In this document: piece after piece, positions 1 through 14,291 of the stretch
Numbering within the stretch: the stretch's first letter is position 1
Layout: each line of letters begins with the position of its first letter
NCBI RefSeq assembly: GCF_024734075.1
Contig: NZ_CP102850.1
Coordinates: forward strand, 868,001 to 932,000
Length of the DNA: 64,000 nucleotides
From: Gordonia mangrovi
GTDB taxonomy: Bacteria > Actinomycetota > Actinomycetes > Mycobacteriales > Mycobacteriaceae
Direction of reading: 5' to 3'
Position numbers and translations under genes: made by a program
Notes under the pieces: model-generated
Told to the model about the DNA's origin: nothing
The model's database searches: none
The model's input: the letters and a program-made list of their open reading frames with translations, nothing else

Positions 1-571
1 CCTCGATGTAGGCGGCCACCTCATCCGCGGTGAACGTGGACGCCACCTCGTCGCGCGGTTGCACCTTCAGCAATGTGAGTATGTGGTTGGCGATCCAGTT
101 GATCAGCCCCAGGAAGGGGCGCAACGCCATCACGATCGCATACAGCGGCGGCCCCAGGATCAGTGCCGCACGCCCGGGGCCGGCGATCGCGATGTTCTTC
201 GGAACCATCTCTCCGAGGGTCATGTGCAGCGACAAGACGATGGTGAGTGCGATGACGAGGGCGATGGGGTGCAGCAGTGCCGACGGCACGCCCGCCGCCT
301 CGAGTGGGATCTCGAGTGCATGGGCGATGGCGGGTTCGGCGATGGCACCCAGCCCGAGCGAGCACATGGTGATGCCAAGCTGCGCACCCGCCATCATCAG
401 CGACACGTTCTCCAGAGCCCGCAGGGTGATGCGTGCGGTCATGCTGCCGTCGACGGCGGCGGGTTCGATCTGGGTGCGCCGAGCAGCCACCAGCGCGAAC
501 TCCGCGCCGACGAAGAAGGCGTTGCCGGCGAGTAGTAGCAGTCCGATGAGCATCCCGACGACGTCAATCAT
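1..571 (-). CDS. DUF21 (hemolysin/CNNM-like) membrane protein, N-terminal 190 residues only
   Basis: Leftward reading frame starting at ATG 571 and running off the window edge. The N-terminus begins [20 protein letters not shown], a membrane helix followed by the [13 protein letters not shown] motif typical of DUF21 proteins; a later GEMVPKN-type motif ([16 protein letters not shown]) is shared with the upstream neighbour, so the two are paralogues. Family members are integral membrane proteins with cytoplasmic CBS and CorC_HlyC domains, associated with Mg2+/Co2+ transport; those domains would lie outside the window. Its start overlaps the end of the upstream gene by 8 nt, so the pair is probably translationally coupled. 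Transport function is inferred from the family only. Confidence 0.85.
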   Translation of the reverse strand, partial: MIDVVGMLIGLLLLAGNAFFVGAEFALVAARRTQIEPAAVDGSMTARITLRALENVSLMMAGAQLGITMCSLGLGAIAEPAIAHALEIPLEAAGVPSALLHPIALVIALTIVLSLHMTLGEMVPKNIAIAGPGRAALILGPPLYAIVMALRPFLGLINWIANHILTLLKVQPRDEVASTFTADEVAAYIE

Positions 572-1940
572 CCTGCTCTCCTGTCGGCTGCTCCACCTGG
601 GGCTCGGCGTCGATCTGCACGCGTGCGACGCGACGACCATCCATCGCGGTGACCCGCACCCGCGCCACGAGCGGCGTGGGCACACCGTCGACGTCGGGGC
701 GGTGGATGTCCTTGGCCGCGAGCGTGATCTCATCACCCACCTGGGCGAACCTGCCCAGCGTCTCCACGACCAGCCCGCCCGTCGTCTCACTGTGCTCAGG
801 GTCGGGCAGTTCGATGCCGGTGATGTCGGCGACCTCGTCCGGCCTCATCAATCCGGGTATCGACCACCCACCGTCGGCCAGCTGCCGCGGTGCGCTGCCG
901 GGACGGTCCTGCTCGTCGCGGATCTCACCGAGCACCTCCTCCACCAGATCCTCGAGGGTCACGATGCCGTCCGTGCCTCCCCACTCGTCCACCACGACCG
1001 CCAGCTGTAGCCCGTCGCGGAGTTCCTCGAGCACGTCGCCGAGCCCCATCGAGCTCGGCACGGCCCGGATCGACTGCATCACATCGGCCACGCAGGTGTC
1101 GGCGCGCTGATCGGGCGCAATCGCCAGTGCGAGTTTGAAATGCACGACGCCGACGATGCGGTCCACCGAATCGCCCTGCACCGGGAACCGCGCATGCCCG
1201 GTGTTCGACGCCACCGTGAGAACGTCGTCGAGCGGGGTGTCGCGGTCGAGAAAGACGACGCGCGGACGCGGAGTCATCACGTCGGCGGCGGTGCGCTGCG
1301 CGAAGACTGCGGCTTCTTCGAGGCGGCGGGCGATGGCCCGGTCCAGCACTCCCTGCTGTGCAGACCGCACCGCCATCGAGCCCAGCTCACGCGCCGACCG
1401 TGCCGACGCGAGCTCCTCGCGAGGCTCGATCCCGAGAGCACGGACGACGCGATTGGACGCACCGTTGAGCACGAAGATCAGCGGTCTGGCGACGAGTGTG
1501 AACGCACGTTGCGGGCCCGACACGGCCCGCGAAACCCGCATGGGTTCGGAGATCCCCCAGTTCTTCGGGACGAGCTCCCCGAACACCATCTGAGCGACGG
1601 TGGCGATCACGAACGCGACGGTGAGTGAGACACCGAGGCTTGCCTGCTCGGGGACCCCGAGAGCGGAGATGGGTCCGCGGATCAACGCGGCGATCGACGG
1701 CTCGGCGACATAGCCCACCAGCAGGCTGGTGGCGGTGATACCGAGTTGGGCGCCGGACAGCTGCGTCGACAGCGAACGCAGCGCCTTCGCCACCGACTCG
1801 GCGCGACGGTCACCGCTGCGGGCGGCCTCGTGTACGGCGGGACGATCCACCGCGACGAACGAGAACTCGGCAGCGACGAACAGCGCGTTCGCCGAGATCA
1901 GGACCACCACGACGAGCAGGAGCAGCCACTCGGTCACCAC
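564..1940 (-). CDS. DUF21-CBS-CBS-CorC_HlyC family protein (hemolysin-like, CNNM/CorC type)
   Basis: 458 residues with a GTG start. Residues about 1-190 are DUF21 with three to four hydrophobic segments and the GELVPKNWG motif; about 205-330 form a CBS pair ([35 protein letters not shown]); the last 90 residues look like the CorC_HlyC ligand-binding domain. Full length for the family, whose members are linked to divalent-cation efflux or Mg2+ homeostasis; the ion here is unknown. The name hemolysin is historical. A TAGAGT box ends 6 nt before the GTG and no Shine-Dalgarno is visible, so the transcript is probably leaderless. It heads a two-gene unit with the cut paralogue downstream. Confidence 0.9.
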   Translation of the reverse strand: MVTEWLLLLVVVVLISANALFVAAEFSFVAVDRPAVHEAARSGDRRAESVAKALRSLSTQLSGAQLGITATSLLVGYVAEPSIAALIRGPISALGVPEQASLGVSLTVAFVIATVAQMVFGELVPKNWGISEPMRVSRAVSGPQRAFTLVARPLIFVLNGASNRVVRALGIEPREELASARSARELGSMAVRSAQQGVLDRAIARRLEEAAVFAQRTAADVMTPRPRVVFLDRDTPLDDVLTVASNTGHARFPVQGDSVDRIVGVVHFKLALAIAPDQRADTCVADVMQSIRAVPSSMGLGDVLEELRDGLQLAVVVDEWGGTDGIVTLEDLVEEVLGEIRDEQDRPGSAPRQLADGGWSIPGLMRPDEVADITGIELPDPEHSETTGGLVVETLGRFAQVGDEITLAAKDIHRPDVDGVPTPLVARVRVTAMDGRRVARVQIDAEPQVEQPTGEQDD

Positions 1941-1946
1941 GTCACG

Positions 1947-1952
1947 ACTCTA
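1947..1952 (-). promoter_or_regulatory. -10 box, leaderless start of the DUF21/CBS gene
   Basis: TAGAGT on the minus strand, 6 nt before GTG 1940. Spacing fits transcription starting at or next to the start codon. No convincing -35 was seen. Confidence 0.5.
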
Positions 1953-1969
1953 CCGAGACTCGCAGATGG

Positions 1970-2038
1970 TTCCGGCCGCAGCTGCAGGTTCTGGCCGCAG
2001 TTGCGGGTCCAAGCCGGAACCTGGAACTGCGGCCGGAA
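1970..2038. repeat. Inverted repeat with GGCCGCAGTT-type arms
   Basis: Arms at 1970-1991 and 2017-2038 pair over 20 of 22 positions; a third partial copy of the arm motif (TTCTGGCCGCAGTT) lies at 1990-2003. It sits beyond the rpoC terminator hairpin. The same core (GCGGCCAGAAC or its complement) recurs near 46141 and 55011, suggesting a dispersed repeat family. Confidence 0.55.
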
Positions 2039-2044
2039 ATGCGA

Positions 2045-2082
2045 ACGACCCCCGCACTACGTGGCGTGAGTGCGGGGGTCGT
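2045..2082 (-). terminator. Terminator hairpin of rpoB-rpoC
   Basis: Perfect 14-bp stem (2045-2058 with 2069-2082) around a 10-nt loop, 14 nt beyond the rpoC stop codon. There is no long U-tract, as is common for actinobacterial terminators. Confidence 0.75.
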
Positions 2083-2096
2083 GAGCGTGCGGTTGG

Positions 2097-6053
<3,957 letters not shown>

Positions 6054-6095
6054 TTGTTACCTTTCGAGAGCTCTTTAGTCTGGTTCGTCGGTGGG

Positions 6096-9000
6096 TCAGT
6101 TCGCCAGGTCGTCGACCGTCGCGGATTCGTTGCGCGACAGGTTGATTCCCAGGTTGGCCGCCGCACGCTCGAGGTCCTCGTCGTCGGAGTCCTGCATGGT
6201 GATCGCGGCACCGTCGGAGGACAGCACCTCGACGTTCAGGCACAGCGACTGCAGCTCCTTGAGGAGCACCTTGAACGACTCCGGGATACCCGGCTCGGGG
6301 ATGTTCTCGCCCTTGACGATCGCCTCGTACACCTTCACGCGGCCGACCACGTCGTCGGACTTGATGGTCAGCAGTTCCTGCAGCGTGTAGGCGGCGCCGT
6401 AGGCCTGCATGGCCCAGCACTCCATCTCACCGAAGCGCTGACCACCGAACTGCGCCTTACCGCCGAGCGGCTGCTGCGTGATCATCGAGTACGGACCGGT
6501 CGAACGCGCGTGGATCTTGTCGTCGACCAGGTGGTGCAGCTTGATGATGTACATGTAGCCGACCGAGACCGGGTACGGGAACGGCTCGCCGGAGCGACCG
6601 TCGAACAGCGTCGCCTTGCCGTCACCGTTGACCATCACCTCGCCGTCACGGTTGGGCAGCGTGGAGCCGAGCAGGCCCTGCAGCTCCTCTTCGCGCGCAC
6701 CGTCGAACACCGGGGTGGCGGTGTTGGTGTCGGGCTCCGCGGAGTACATCTCCTCGGGCAGCTTCGACGCCCAGTCCGGCACGCCGGAGGCCACGTTGAT
6801 GTTCCAGCCGGCCTTGGCAATCCACCCGAGGTGGGTTTCCAGGATCTGGCCGATGTTCATACGACGCGGCACACCGTGGGTGTTCAGGATGATGTCGACC
6901 GGGGTGCCGTCGGGCAGGAACGGCATGTCCTCCTGCGGGAGGATCTTGCCGATGACACCCTTGTTGCCGTGGCGGCCGGCCAGCTTGTCGCCGTCCTGGA
7001 TCTTGCGCTTCTGAGCCACGTACACCCGCACGAGCTCGTTGACGCCGGGAGCCAGATCGTCGTCGTCGTCGCGGCTGAACACGCGCACGCCGATGACCTT
7101 GCCGGTCTCGCCGTGCGGCACCTTCAGCGAGGTGTCACGGACCTCACGCGCCTTCTCACCGAAGATCGCGCGCAGCAGTCGCTCCTCCGGGGTCAGCTCG
7201 GTCTCGCCCTTCGGGGTGACCTTGCCGACCAGGATGTCGCCGTCGCGGACCTCGGCACCGATGCGCACGATGCCGCGCTCGTCGAGGTCGGCGAGGACCT
7301 CGTCGGAGACGTTCGGGATGTCCCGGGTGATCTCCTCGGCACCGAGCTTGGTGTCGCGGGCGTCGATCTCGTGCTCCTCGATGTGGATCGAGGTGAGGGT
7401 GTCCTCCTCCACGAGACGCTGGCTCAGGATGATCGCGTCCTCGTAGTTGTGGCCCTCCCACGGCATGATCGCGACGAGCAGGTTCTTGCCCAGCGCCATC
7501 TCACCGTCTTCGGTGCACGGACCGTCGGCCAGCACCTGACCGACCTCGACACGCTGCCCCTCGTCCACGATCGGACGCTGGTTGGCGCAGGTGCCGTGGT
7601 TGGAGCGGGCGAACTTGCGCATCCGGTAGGTGTCGCGGCTGCCGTCGTCGGCCATCACGGTGATGTAGTCGGCGGAGACCTCCTCCACCACACCGGTCTT
7701 GTCGGAGACGATGACGTCGCCGGCGTCGACGGCGGCACGCAGCTCCATACCGGTACCGACCAGCGGCGACTCGTTGCGCACCAGCGGCACGGCCTGACGC
7801 TGCATGTTGGCACCCATCAGGGCGCGGTTCGCGTCGTCGTGCTCGAGGAACGGGATCATCGCGGTCGCGACCGACACCATCTGGCGCGGCGACACGTCGA
7901 GGTAGTCGACCTGATCCGGGTTGACGAACTCCACCTCGGAGCCCTTCTTGCGGACCAGCACACGGCCGTCGGTGATCTGCCCGTTCAGGTCGTAGTTGGT
8001 GTTGGCCTGCCCGACGAGGTAGCGATCCTCTTCGTCGGCGGTCAGGTACTTGACGCTGTCGGTGACCACACCGTTCTCGACCTTGCGGTACGGGGTCTCG
8101 ATGAAGCCGAACGGGTTGACCCGCGCGTACACCGAGAGCGAACCGATCAGACCGATGTTGGGACCCTCCGGGGTCTCGATCGGGCACATGCGGCCGTAGT
8201 GGCTCGGGTGGACGTCGCGGACCTCGAGGCCGGCGCGCTCACGGCTCAGACCACCCGGGCCCAGCGCCGAGAGACGACGCTTGTGCGTCAGACCCGACAG
8301 CGGGTTGTTCTGGTCCATGAACTGCGACAGCTGGCTGGTGCCGAAGAACTCCTTGATCGCCGCCACGACGGGACGGATGTTGATCAGGGTCTGCGGGGTG
8401 ATCGCCTCGACGTCCTGGGTGGTCATGCGCTCACGCACGACGCGCTCCATCCGCGACAGTCCGACGCGGATCTGGTTCTGGATCAGCTCGCCGACGGTAC
8501 GCAGACGACGGTTGCCGAAGTGGTCGATGTCGTCGACCTCGACCGGAACTTCGACGCCGCCGGGCACCGTCATGTAGGTGACGGTGTGCGGGTCGGCCTC
8601 GTGCAGACGCACCAGGTACTCGACCGTGGCGACGATGTCCTCACGGGTCAGCACGCCCTCGCCCGACATCGGGTTGTCGGTGAGGCCGAGCTTCTTGTTG
8701 ATCTTGTAGCGGCCGACGCGGGCGAGGTCGTAACGCTTCTCCTTGAAGAACAGGTTCTCCAGGAGGTTCTCCGCGGACTCCTTGGTCGGCGGCTCGCCCG
8801 GACGCAGCTTGCGGTAGACCTCGAGCAGCGCCTCGTCCTGGTTGGCGGTGTTGTCCTTCTCCAGGGTGGACATCATAATCTCGGAGAAACCGAAGCGCTC
8901 GGTGATCTCCTCGGTGGTCAGACCCAGCGCCTTGAGCAGCACGGTGACCGGCTGGCGACGCTTGCGGTCGATACGCACGCCCACGGTGTCGCGCTTGTCG

Positions 9001-9602
9001 ACGTCGAACTCGAGCCAAGCACCACGGCCCGGGATCACCTTGACGGTGTGCAGGTTCTTCTCGGTGGCCTTGTCGATCGAGGAGTCGAAGTAGACGCCCG
9101 GGCTGCGCACCAGCTGGCTCACCACGACACGCTCGGTGCCGTTGATGATGAAGCTGCCCTTGTCGGTCATGATCGGGAAGTCGCCCATGAACACGGTCTG
9201 CGACTTGATCTCACCGGTGTTGTTGTTGATGAACTCCGCGGTGACGAACAGCGGCGCCGCGTAGGTCATGTCCTTGTCCTTACACTCCTCGACGGAGGCC
9301 TTGACCTCGTCGAAGTGCGGCTCGGAGAAGGACAGCGACATCGAGCCGGAGAAGTCCTCGATCGGGGACAGTTCGTGCAGGATGTCTTCGAGGCCGCCGG
9401 TGGGGTTGTCGTCACCGCGGGCGATGGCCTTGGCACGCCACTCGGGGGAACCCACGAGCCACTCGAAGGAATCGAGCTGGAGGTCGAGAAGTCCCGGGAC
9501 CTCCAGTGGCTCGTCGATCTTTGCAAAAGATGCGCGCTTGGGCGCGCCGGGGATGGTTGAGGTGGACTGGCGGTCGAGTGCCAAGATGCGTCCTTCCAAC
9601 AC
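6096..9602 (-). CDS. rpoB: DNA-directed RNA polymerase subunit beta
   Basis: 1168 residues starting [13 protein letters not shown], the mycobacterial-type start. The rifampicin pocket reads [16 protein letters not shown] then [14 protein letters not shown], so the positions usually mutated in resistance (the Asp, His and Ser of M. tuberculosis D435, H445, S450) are all wild type and the protein should be rifampicin sensitive. The conserved C-terminal anchor [18 protein letters not shown] is present. It is first in the rpoBC unit, with a promoter about 150 nt upstream. A very long open frame on the opposite strand across this gene is a codon-usage artefact. Confidence 0.99.
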   Translation of the reverse strand: MLEGRILALDRQSTSTIPGAPKRASFAKIDEPLEVPGLLDLQLDSFEWLVGSPEWRAKAIARGDDNPTGGLEDILHELSPIEDFSGSMSLSFSEPHFDEVKASVEECKDKDMTYAAPLFVTAEFINNNTGEIKSQTVFMGDFPIMTDKGSFIINGTERVVVSQLVRSPGVYFDSSIDKATEKNLHTVKVIPGRGAWLEFDVDKRDTVGVRIDRKRRQPVTVLLKALGLTTEEITERFGFSEIMMSTLEKDNTANQDEALLEVYRKLRPGEPPTKESAENLLENLFFKEKRYDLARVGRYKINKKLGLTDNPMSGEGVLTREDIVATVEYLVRLHEADPHTVTYMTVPGGVEVPVEVDDIDHFGNRRLRTVGELIQNQIRVGLSRMERVVRERMTTQDVEAITPQTLINIRPVVAAIKEFFGTSQLSQFMDQNNPLSGLTHKRRLSALGPGGLSRERAGLEVRDVHPSHYGRMCPIETPEGPNIGLIGSLSVYARVNPFGFIETPYRKVENGVVTDSVKYLTADEEDRYLVGQANTNYDLNGQITDGRVLVRKKGSEVEFVNPDQVDYLDVSPRQMVSVATAMIPFLEHDDANRALMGANMQRQAVPLVRNESPLVGTGMELRAAVDAGDVIVSDKTGVVEEVSADYITVMADDGSRDTYRMRKFARSNHGTCANQRPIVDEGQRVEVGQVLADGPCTEDGEMALGKNLLVAIMPWEGHNYEDAIILSQRLVEEDTLTSIHIEEHEIDARDTKLGAEEITRDIPNVSDEVLADLDERGIVRIGAEVRDGDILVGKVTPKGETELTPEERLLRAIFGEKAREVRDTSLKVPHGETGKVIGVRVFSRDDDDDLAPGVNELVRVYVAQKRKIQDGDKLAGRHGNKGVIGKILPQEDMPFLPDGTPVDIILNTHGVPRRMNIGQILETHLGWIAKAGWNINVASGVPDWASKLPEEMYSAEPDTNTATPVFDGAREEELQGLLGSTLPNRDGEVMVNGDGKATLFDGRSGEPFPYPVSVGYMYIIKLHHLVDDKIHARSTGPYSMITQQPLGGKAQFGGQRFGEMECWAMQAYGAAYTLQELLTIKSDDVVGRVKVYEAIVKGENIPEPGIPESFKVLLKELQSLCLNVEVLSSDGAAITMQDSDDEDLERAAANLGINLSRNESATVDDLAN

Positions 9603-9749
9603 GAAGTGTTCTACCTAGCTCGGTGCTTGGCTTGATGGGCCGTTCGCTGGTGACACCCTGCGACTTCGGCGATCACCACGAGCACACACAGCAAAGGTGG
9701 CCAGAGGAAGGATCGGTACATGGACAGGAGGCAGCCAGCGCAACGTCCA

Positions 9750-9780
9750 ACTGTAGCAGAAAATAGACGCACTTTGTCAA
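9750..9780 (-). promoter_or_regulatory. Probable rpoB promoter in the 403-nt gap 9603-10005
   Basis: On the minus strand TTGACA (9780-9775) is followed after 19 nt by TACAGT (9755-9750). Both hexamers are near consensus, though the spacer is long. Transcription from here would give a leader of about 140 nt before ATG 9602. A further TTGACG lies near 9860 without a clear -10 partner. The rest of the gap up to the hairpin at 9929 holds nothing else I recognise. Confidence 0.5.
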
Positions 9781-9928
9781 GTCGCGTCGTGAAGTGACTC
9801 CGCGCTGATGGCTGCCTGCACGTTGATCACTGGTCACAGACTGGCCCGACATCGCCGATACGTCAAGCGCTACGCGCATATTTGCCCCAGAAAACTGGCG
9901 CCTTACCTGCGCAGAGGCGTTTACAGCA

Positions 9929-9983
9929 GCAGTCCCAGCGCGTCGCGGCGACGATAATTGTCGCCTCCGCACGCTGGGACTGC
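9929..9983 (-). terminator. Nested hairpin terminating the mce operon
   Basis: Outer arms 9929-9940 and 9972-9983 pair perfectly over 12 bp; inner arms 9947-9952 and 9960-9965 pair over 6 bp. It starts 23 nt beyond the stop of the last Mce-associated gene, the expected place for a terminator, and isolates that operon from rpoB. Confidence 0.65.
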
Positions 9984-10005
9984 AGTTGGATACCAGGCTG
10001 GGACG

Positions 10006-10932
10006 CTAGAAGGCCTCGACTTCGTTGATCAGCCACGCGTCTCCCTGCTTGACCATGCCGAACTGGTAGCGCGGCGCGGCGCTCTGTCCGGCGAGACCGG
10101 CCTGCTGCTGGCTGACGATCATGTTGACGATGACCCGGGCGGTGGCACCGTCGTCGCCGCCGCTGAGGTCGGCGACGCCCACCGTTTCCACCCGGCAGTC
10201 GGCGACCGCCTGGGTCTGGTCGAGGATCTCGCGCTGCTGCGGCAGGTACTGGTCGAACTCGGTCAGCGCCTGACCGGTCAGGACCGCGCGCGCCTCACCG
10301 GCCCACTTGTCGATGTCGACGGTGTTGACGGTGAGCGCGCAGGCCTTGCTCTGCACCTGAGACGTCAGTTCCGTGGTGGCGGGCTGATCGATGAATGCCT
10401 TGTTCGGTCCGATGTCCGCGCCGGGGTGCACGCCCGCGATGACCGCGAAGATGCCGAGCAGCACCGCGATCGCGGCCAGCACCCCGACGACGGTCCGCGG
10501 CCCGTATCGCGCGACGCGTCGGTGCGAAGGTGTGCTCGACGATGTCGTCGACGACGCGGTCGCACTGTCGCCCGGCCGGAGGGTGGACACTCTCGAGACC
10601 GGTCGCTTGGCGGCGGGCTTGGGCTTGTCCGCTTCCGCGGTGTCCGCTTCCGCCGTGTCCTCTTCCGCCTTGTCGCCGGTCGTCACTTCATCCGACGGGG
10701 TTCTGTCGGCGACATTCTGGGTTCTGTCGGCGACATTCTGGGTTCCGTCGGCGACATTCTGGGTTCCGTCGGCGACATTCTGGGTTCCGTCGGCGGGATT
10801 CGGGGTTCCGTCGGCGGGATTCGGGGTGCTCCCGGCGGGAACCGGGGGCTGGCCCGGCGCCGGTCGACCCGCGACGCGCGGGGTGAACTTCCGCTTGGGT
10901 GACTTCCGCGACGGACGTGGGTTGGTCGGCAT
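10006..10932 (-). CDS. Mce-associated membrane protein with N-terminal heptapeptide repeats
   Basis: 308 residues. The first 35 or so are basic and proline-rich; about residues 37-78 are six 7-residue units of the type QNVADRT, QNVADGT or PNPADGT, encoded by a perfect-phase 21-bp tandem repeat; an Asp/Glu/Ala/Lys-rich stretch follows; a single helix (TVVGVLAAIAVLLGIFAVIA) lies near residue 145; the remaining 150 residues resemble the Mas (Mce-associated) extracytoplasmic domain, NTF2-like in fold by family knowledge. Start ATG overlaps the preceding stop by 1 nt (TGATG). Last gene of the operon. Mas proteins are thought to stabilise or assist Mce complexes; exact role unknown. The cytoplasmic repeat tail is unusual. 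Confidence 0.8.
   Translation of the reverse strand: MPTNPRPSRKSPKRKFTPRVAGRPAPGQPPVPAGSTPNPADGTPNPADGTQNVADGTQNVADGTQNVADRTQNVADRTPSDEVTTGDKAEEDTAEADTAEADKPKPAAKRPVSRVSTLRPGDSATASSTTSSSTPSHRRVARYGPRTVVGVLAAIAVLLGIFAVIAGVHPGADIGPNKAFIDQPATTELTSQVQSKACALTVNTVDIDKWAGEARAVLTGQALTEFDQYLPQQREILDQTQAVADCRVETVGVADLSGGDDGATARVIVNMIVSQQQAGLAGQSAAPRYQFGMVKQGDAWLINEVEAF
10699..10824. repeat. Six tandem 21-bp units inside the Mce-associated gene
   Basis: Units begin at 10699, 10720, 10741, 10762, 10783 and 10804. The first two carry GGTTCTGTCGGCGACATTCT, units three and four differ by one base, and the last two have GGGATTCGG instead of the ACATTCTG end. The period is a multiple of three, so copy-number change keeps the frame: a likely length-variable coding microsatellite. 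Confidence 0.9.
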
Positions 10933-11594
10933 CAGTTGCCTCCTCCCCCGCTGCTGTCCGTGTTCCCGCTGCTGTCCGCTCCCTCACCGTTGTCCTCGGT
11001 CGCGGCCGCGGTGCCCGGGTCCTGGTACTGCAGCGAGTCGAGCGGAACGATGTCGTTGGCCTTCCACGAATCGCCGTCCTTGGTCATCGACACCGAGAAG
11101 CCCATCGTCTGGGTGACGCCGGCCTCGTTCTCGCGCTTGGATGTCGCGGCGACGTACACCAGCACCTTCGCGTTGCCGCCGTCCGCGTCGACCTCGGTGG
11201 GTGCGCTGCGCATGAGACGCGACGTGAGGGTCGCGGCCTGCGGCCCGGCGTCGGAGATCATCGAGTTCAGGTTGTTGACGTCCTGATTGGTGATCTGCTC
11301 GCGCGCCTTGCCCGTCAGCGAGGCGTCCACCCGACGCTTCCAGTCGGCGGTGTCGCGCGGGTCCACCGTCGTCACGTTGATGATGGCCTGCTCGGCACCG
11401 TTCACCGCGCCGTCGCGGGCCTCCTGGATGGGCTTCTGCACGAAGTACGCCTGATAGCCCTGGTAGCCGAACCAGACCGCACAACCCGCCGCCGCGATCA
11501 CCGCGACGATGGCAGCCGCCAACGCGACCGTCACGCCGCTGCTGCGCGACGATGCCCGACCCGACGTCGGGCTGCTCGATGTGTTACTCGTCAT
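10932..11594 (-). CDS. Mce-associated membrane protein (Mas-like)
   Basis: 220 residues starting MTSNTSSSPTSG. A short Ser-rich cytoplasmic segment is followed by one transmembrane helix at about residues 22-46 (VTVALAAAIVAVIAAAGCAVWF), then a soluble domain with the WKRRVDASLTG-type motif seen in Mce-associated proteins, and an acidic Gly/Ser tail. It follows mceF by 44 nt and overlaps the next gene by 1 nt, placing it in the mce operon. By family it should sit in the membrane facing the periplasm and help assemble or stabilise the importer. Assignment rests on topology and context, so moderate certainty on function. Confidence 0.8.
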   Translation of the reverse strand: MTSNTSSSPTSGRASSRSSGVTVALAAAIVAVIAAAGCAVWFGYQGYQAYFVQKPIQEARDGAVNGAEQAIINVTTVDPRDTADWKRRVDASLTGKAREQITNQDVNNLNSMISDAGPQAATLTSRLMRSAPTEVDADGGNAKVLVYVAATSKRENEAGVTQTMGFSVSMTKDGDSWKANDIVPLDSLQYQDPGTAAATEDNGEGADSSGNTDSSGGGGN

Positions 11595-11638
11595 CGGCGG
11601 TCACCCTAACCATCGGGACCTGAGAGGAACCCAAGCGA

Positions 11639-12880
11639 TCACTGCGGACGGACTCCCAGCAGCGCGGCGAGCTGCCGTGCCAACGGGTTCAGATTGAGCT
11701 TGTCCGGGTCCTTCTTCGGGATGTCATCCCACGGCTGGGCGAACTCCGGATTGGCGTACACCGCCCGCTCGGCACTGCGCACACCCGTAGGATTACCCAC
11801 CGGCACCGTGCACTTGGCGTCGGTGTTGAACGGGAACTCGTCGTACCGGATGTCGAAGGACGGGTCCTCACGCTTCATCCGGTCCACCATCGCCTGCGTG
11901 CTCTCGTAGCCGCGCGTACACGCCGCCGGATTGTTCGTCTCCAACACCACGCCGAAGTGGATCTGACCATCGCCCGGCGCAGGGCTGTGGCTGCCGGCCG
12001 AGAGCGCCGACAGCATCGCGAACGTGGGCGCGGTGGCGAAGCTGGTGGGTTCGATGGTGCGCACGGTGCTCGCCAACTGCTTGACCACTGTCGAGATGTC
12101 ACCGCCGCTCTCCTGCAGCAACGCCGAGATCTGGGTCGCCGAGGCGGTCCCCGTGGTCAGCAACCGCCGCAGATCCGGATCGGCCGACGCCAACGTCGCG
12201 GTGATCACATTCAGATTCCGCGACCACGACAAGATCGCGTCCGACTGCTCGGCCTGCGTCGTCAGCACCACATCGGAGTTCTGGATCAGCGAAATCGTCT
12301 CATCCAGCGAGTCGTATCCCGCCCGCGACAACGTCGACAACGAATCCACCAGGCGCGTCAGATCATTGGCCCGACCATCGAACGCCTTGCCCAGCTCCGT
12401 GATCACCGTGTGCAGATCGTCGACCGGGATCGACGAGGTGAAATCGATCGCCGAGGCCACCACGTCCTCCAGCTCCGGCGGCACCGACGTCTCCGTGATC
12501 ACCGAGCCGTCCTCCAGATACGGGCCCTCCGACGACGTCGGCTGCAGATCCACGTACTGCTCACCGATGGCCGACCGGTTGGCTACCACCGCCGCCGACG
12601 ACGCCGGGATCTCCGGACCGTCCGAGTCCAGCTCCAACGCCACGTTCACGCCGTCGTCGGTCAGCGTCAACGGGCCGACCCGGCCCACCGGCACACCCCG
12701 ATAGGTCACCTCGGCGTTGGTGAAGATCCCACCCGACGACGGCATCGACGCGGTGACGGTGTACTGGCCGTAACCCGCCAGCCGGTCCAGGCGTGCGTAC
12801 TTCGCTCCGACGTACACCAGGGCGATCAGCCCGACGACGACGAACACGATGAGCTGGATACGCGCCATCTTCGACAACAT
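11639..12880 (-). CDS. mceF: MCE family protein MceF
   Basis: 413 residues. Signal-anchor helix at about residues 6-25 (ARIQLIVFVVVGLIALVYVG), then an MCE/MlaD domain (about 38-115) with FTNAEVTYRGVPVGRVGPL and the RSAIGEQYVDLQP strand, then a long helical region with coiled character. Sixth of six mce genes, 31 nt after mceE. Mce proteins of one operon are thought to form a hetero-oligomeric tube carrying lipid from the outer envelope to the YrbE permease. MceF is assigned by position and by comparison with the order A-F in mycobacteria. The ligand cannot be read from sequence. Confidence 0.9.
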   Translation of the reverse strand: MLSKMARIQLIVFVVVGLIALVYVGAKYARLDRLAGYGQYTVTASMPSSGGIFTNAEVTYRGVPVGRVGPLTLTDDGVNVALELDSDGPEIPASSAAVVANRSAIGEQYVDLQPTSSEGPYLEDGSVITETSVPPELEDVVASAIDFTSSIPVDDLHTVITELGKAFDGRANDLTRLVDSLSTLSRAGYDSLDETISLIQNSDVVLTTQAEQSDAILSWSRNLNVITATLASADPDLRRLLTTGTASATQISALLQESGGDISTVVKQLASTVRTIEPTSFATAPTFAMLSALSAGSHSPAPGDGQIHFGVVLETNNPAACTRGYESTQAMVDRMKREDPSFDIRYDEFPFNTDAKCTVPVGNPTGVRSAERAVYANPEFAQPWDDIPKKDPDKLNLNPLARQLAALLGVRPQ

Positions 12881-12911
12881 CAGCGTCCTCCGTTCCGTGC
12901 CGAGGCGCGCA

Positions 12912-14291
12912 TCATCGTCCCGCTCCGATCATGTTCAGTGGCCCGTCGATGAACCGCTGGCCCGGCTGGGCGGGTGGCAGCAGGGTGAAGTCGGCGTTGT
13001 CATCGCCGGAGCCGGTCTCGGGGCTCGACTCGTCGGCCGAGGCCGGGTTCATCGGATAGGTGCCACCGGACGGCGGCGTGTTTGGCCCCGGCTCCCAGTT
13101 CGGTCCCGGCGGCAACAGCGTGATGGTCGGCCAGCCGTAACGCGGCCCGTTGTCACCGATGTACGGGTTGCGCGGGTTGACGGGCACGTCCACCCGCTGC
13201 GGCGGCGAGTACTCCGGTGTCCCCTGTCCCACGCCGAGCGCCTCCAGCTGATTGAGCAGCCGCAGGTCGAGGGTCATGAACAGGTTGGTCGAGTCGCCGT
13301 GGACACCCGGCAGCAACCAGTCCGGGAACGGATGGGTCAGCATGAGCGGTGCCGCGGTGATCAGATCGGGTGCCGCCTTCGACAATTCGGTGAGCACCGG
13401 GCGCAACGCCTTCAGATCGGTGATCAGCGCGTCGCGTGACTTGCTCAGCACATCCGTACCGACCTGACCGAGCTCATCGAGCTTGGTGAGCAGATCGACG
13501 AGCTGCGGACGCTGCTCCTCGAGCACGGCCACACCTGCGGGGATCTCGTCGAGGATCCGCTCGATCTGCACCGTCTGGTCCGCGGCCCGCGTCGACAGCC
13601 GCGCCAGTCCGTCGATCGCGTTGACGATGTCGTCGCGCTGCCGGTTGAGCCCGGTGATCAGGCCCTCGGTCTGTTCGAGCAGGCTGCGTACGACGGGGCA
13701 GGTCCGGCCCTGCGGACCGACCTCACACGGTTGGTCGACCGAGCCCTCCAGGGCCTTGTTCAGTTCGGTGACGATCGGCTGCAGCTGATTGATGCCACCA
13801 CCGTTGAGCAGCATCGACAACGCGCCGAGCACCTGCTCGATGTCGGTGGCGGTGCGGGTGCGACCCACCGGGATCGGGTCGGCCGGATTCTGTTTCGGCA
13901 GCTCGTTGGCATTCTCGGGTTCGGACAGTTCGATGAACTTCTCGCCGAGCAGCGAGGTCTGCTGCACGGCCGCGGTGGCCTCGTCGGAGAGGTCGATTTC
14001 GTTCTGCACCTCCACCTTGACCTGCGCATACCACTGGTTGTCGGGCACCTCGATCGCTTCGACGCGGCCGACGGGGATGCCGTTCATCTTCACCATCGAC
14101 TGCGGCACCAGGTCGAGGATGTCGTCGAACTGGATCTGGTAGGTCCGCGGGTTGTCGCCGGTGTCCACGCCGCCGGGCAGCGGGATCGACTGGATGCCGT
14201 TGGTCCCGCAGCCCGCCAGGATCAGCACGAGTGAGGCCATCGCGGCACCGACGACGGCCCGCAGCGGTGTACGCGTGAGGACGTTGCGCAT
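12912..14291 (-). CDS. mceE: MCE family lipoprotein MceE (LprK-like)
   Basis: 459 residues. The N-terminus has a lipoprotein signal, with hydrophobic ASLVLILAGC and the lipidated Cys at residue 28. The MCE domain follows (VKMNGIPVGRVEAIEV, TSLLGEKFIELSEP), then a helical region and a Pro-rich tail (NWEPGPNTPPSGG). In every six-gene mce operon the fifth gene encodes the lipoprotein, which fits its place here. Start ATG overlaps the mceD stop by 1 nt. The lipid anchor should hold it to the outer face of the inner membrane. Confidence 0.93.
   Translation of the reverse strand: MRNVLTRTPLRAVVGAAMASLVLILAGCGTNGIQSIPLPGGVDTGDNPRTYQIQFDDILDLVPQSMVKMNGIPVGRVEAIEVPDNQWYAQVKVEVQNEIDLSDEATAAVQQTSLLGEKFIELSEPENANELPKQNPADPIPVGRTRTATDIEQVLGALSMLLNGGGINQLQPIVTELNKALEGSVDQPCEVGPQGRTCPVVRSLLEQTEGLITGLNRQRDDIVNAIDGLARLSTRAADQTVQIERILDEIPAGVAVLEEQRPQLVDLLTKLDELGQVGTDVLSKSRDALITDLKALRPVLTELSKAAPDLITAAPLMLTHPFPDWLLPGVHGDSTNLFMTLDLRLLNQLEALGVGQGTPEYSPPQRVDVPVNPRNPYIGDNGPRYGWPTITLLPPGPNWEPGPNTPPSGGTYPMNPASADESSPETGSGDDNADFTLLPPAQPGQRFIDGPLNMIGAGR

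Noticed and set aside
10699..10824. CRISPR-like array
   Set aside because: Units are contiguous with no spacers and are in-frame coding repeats.
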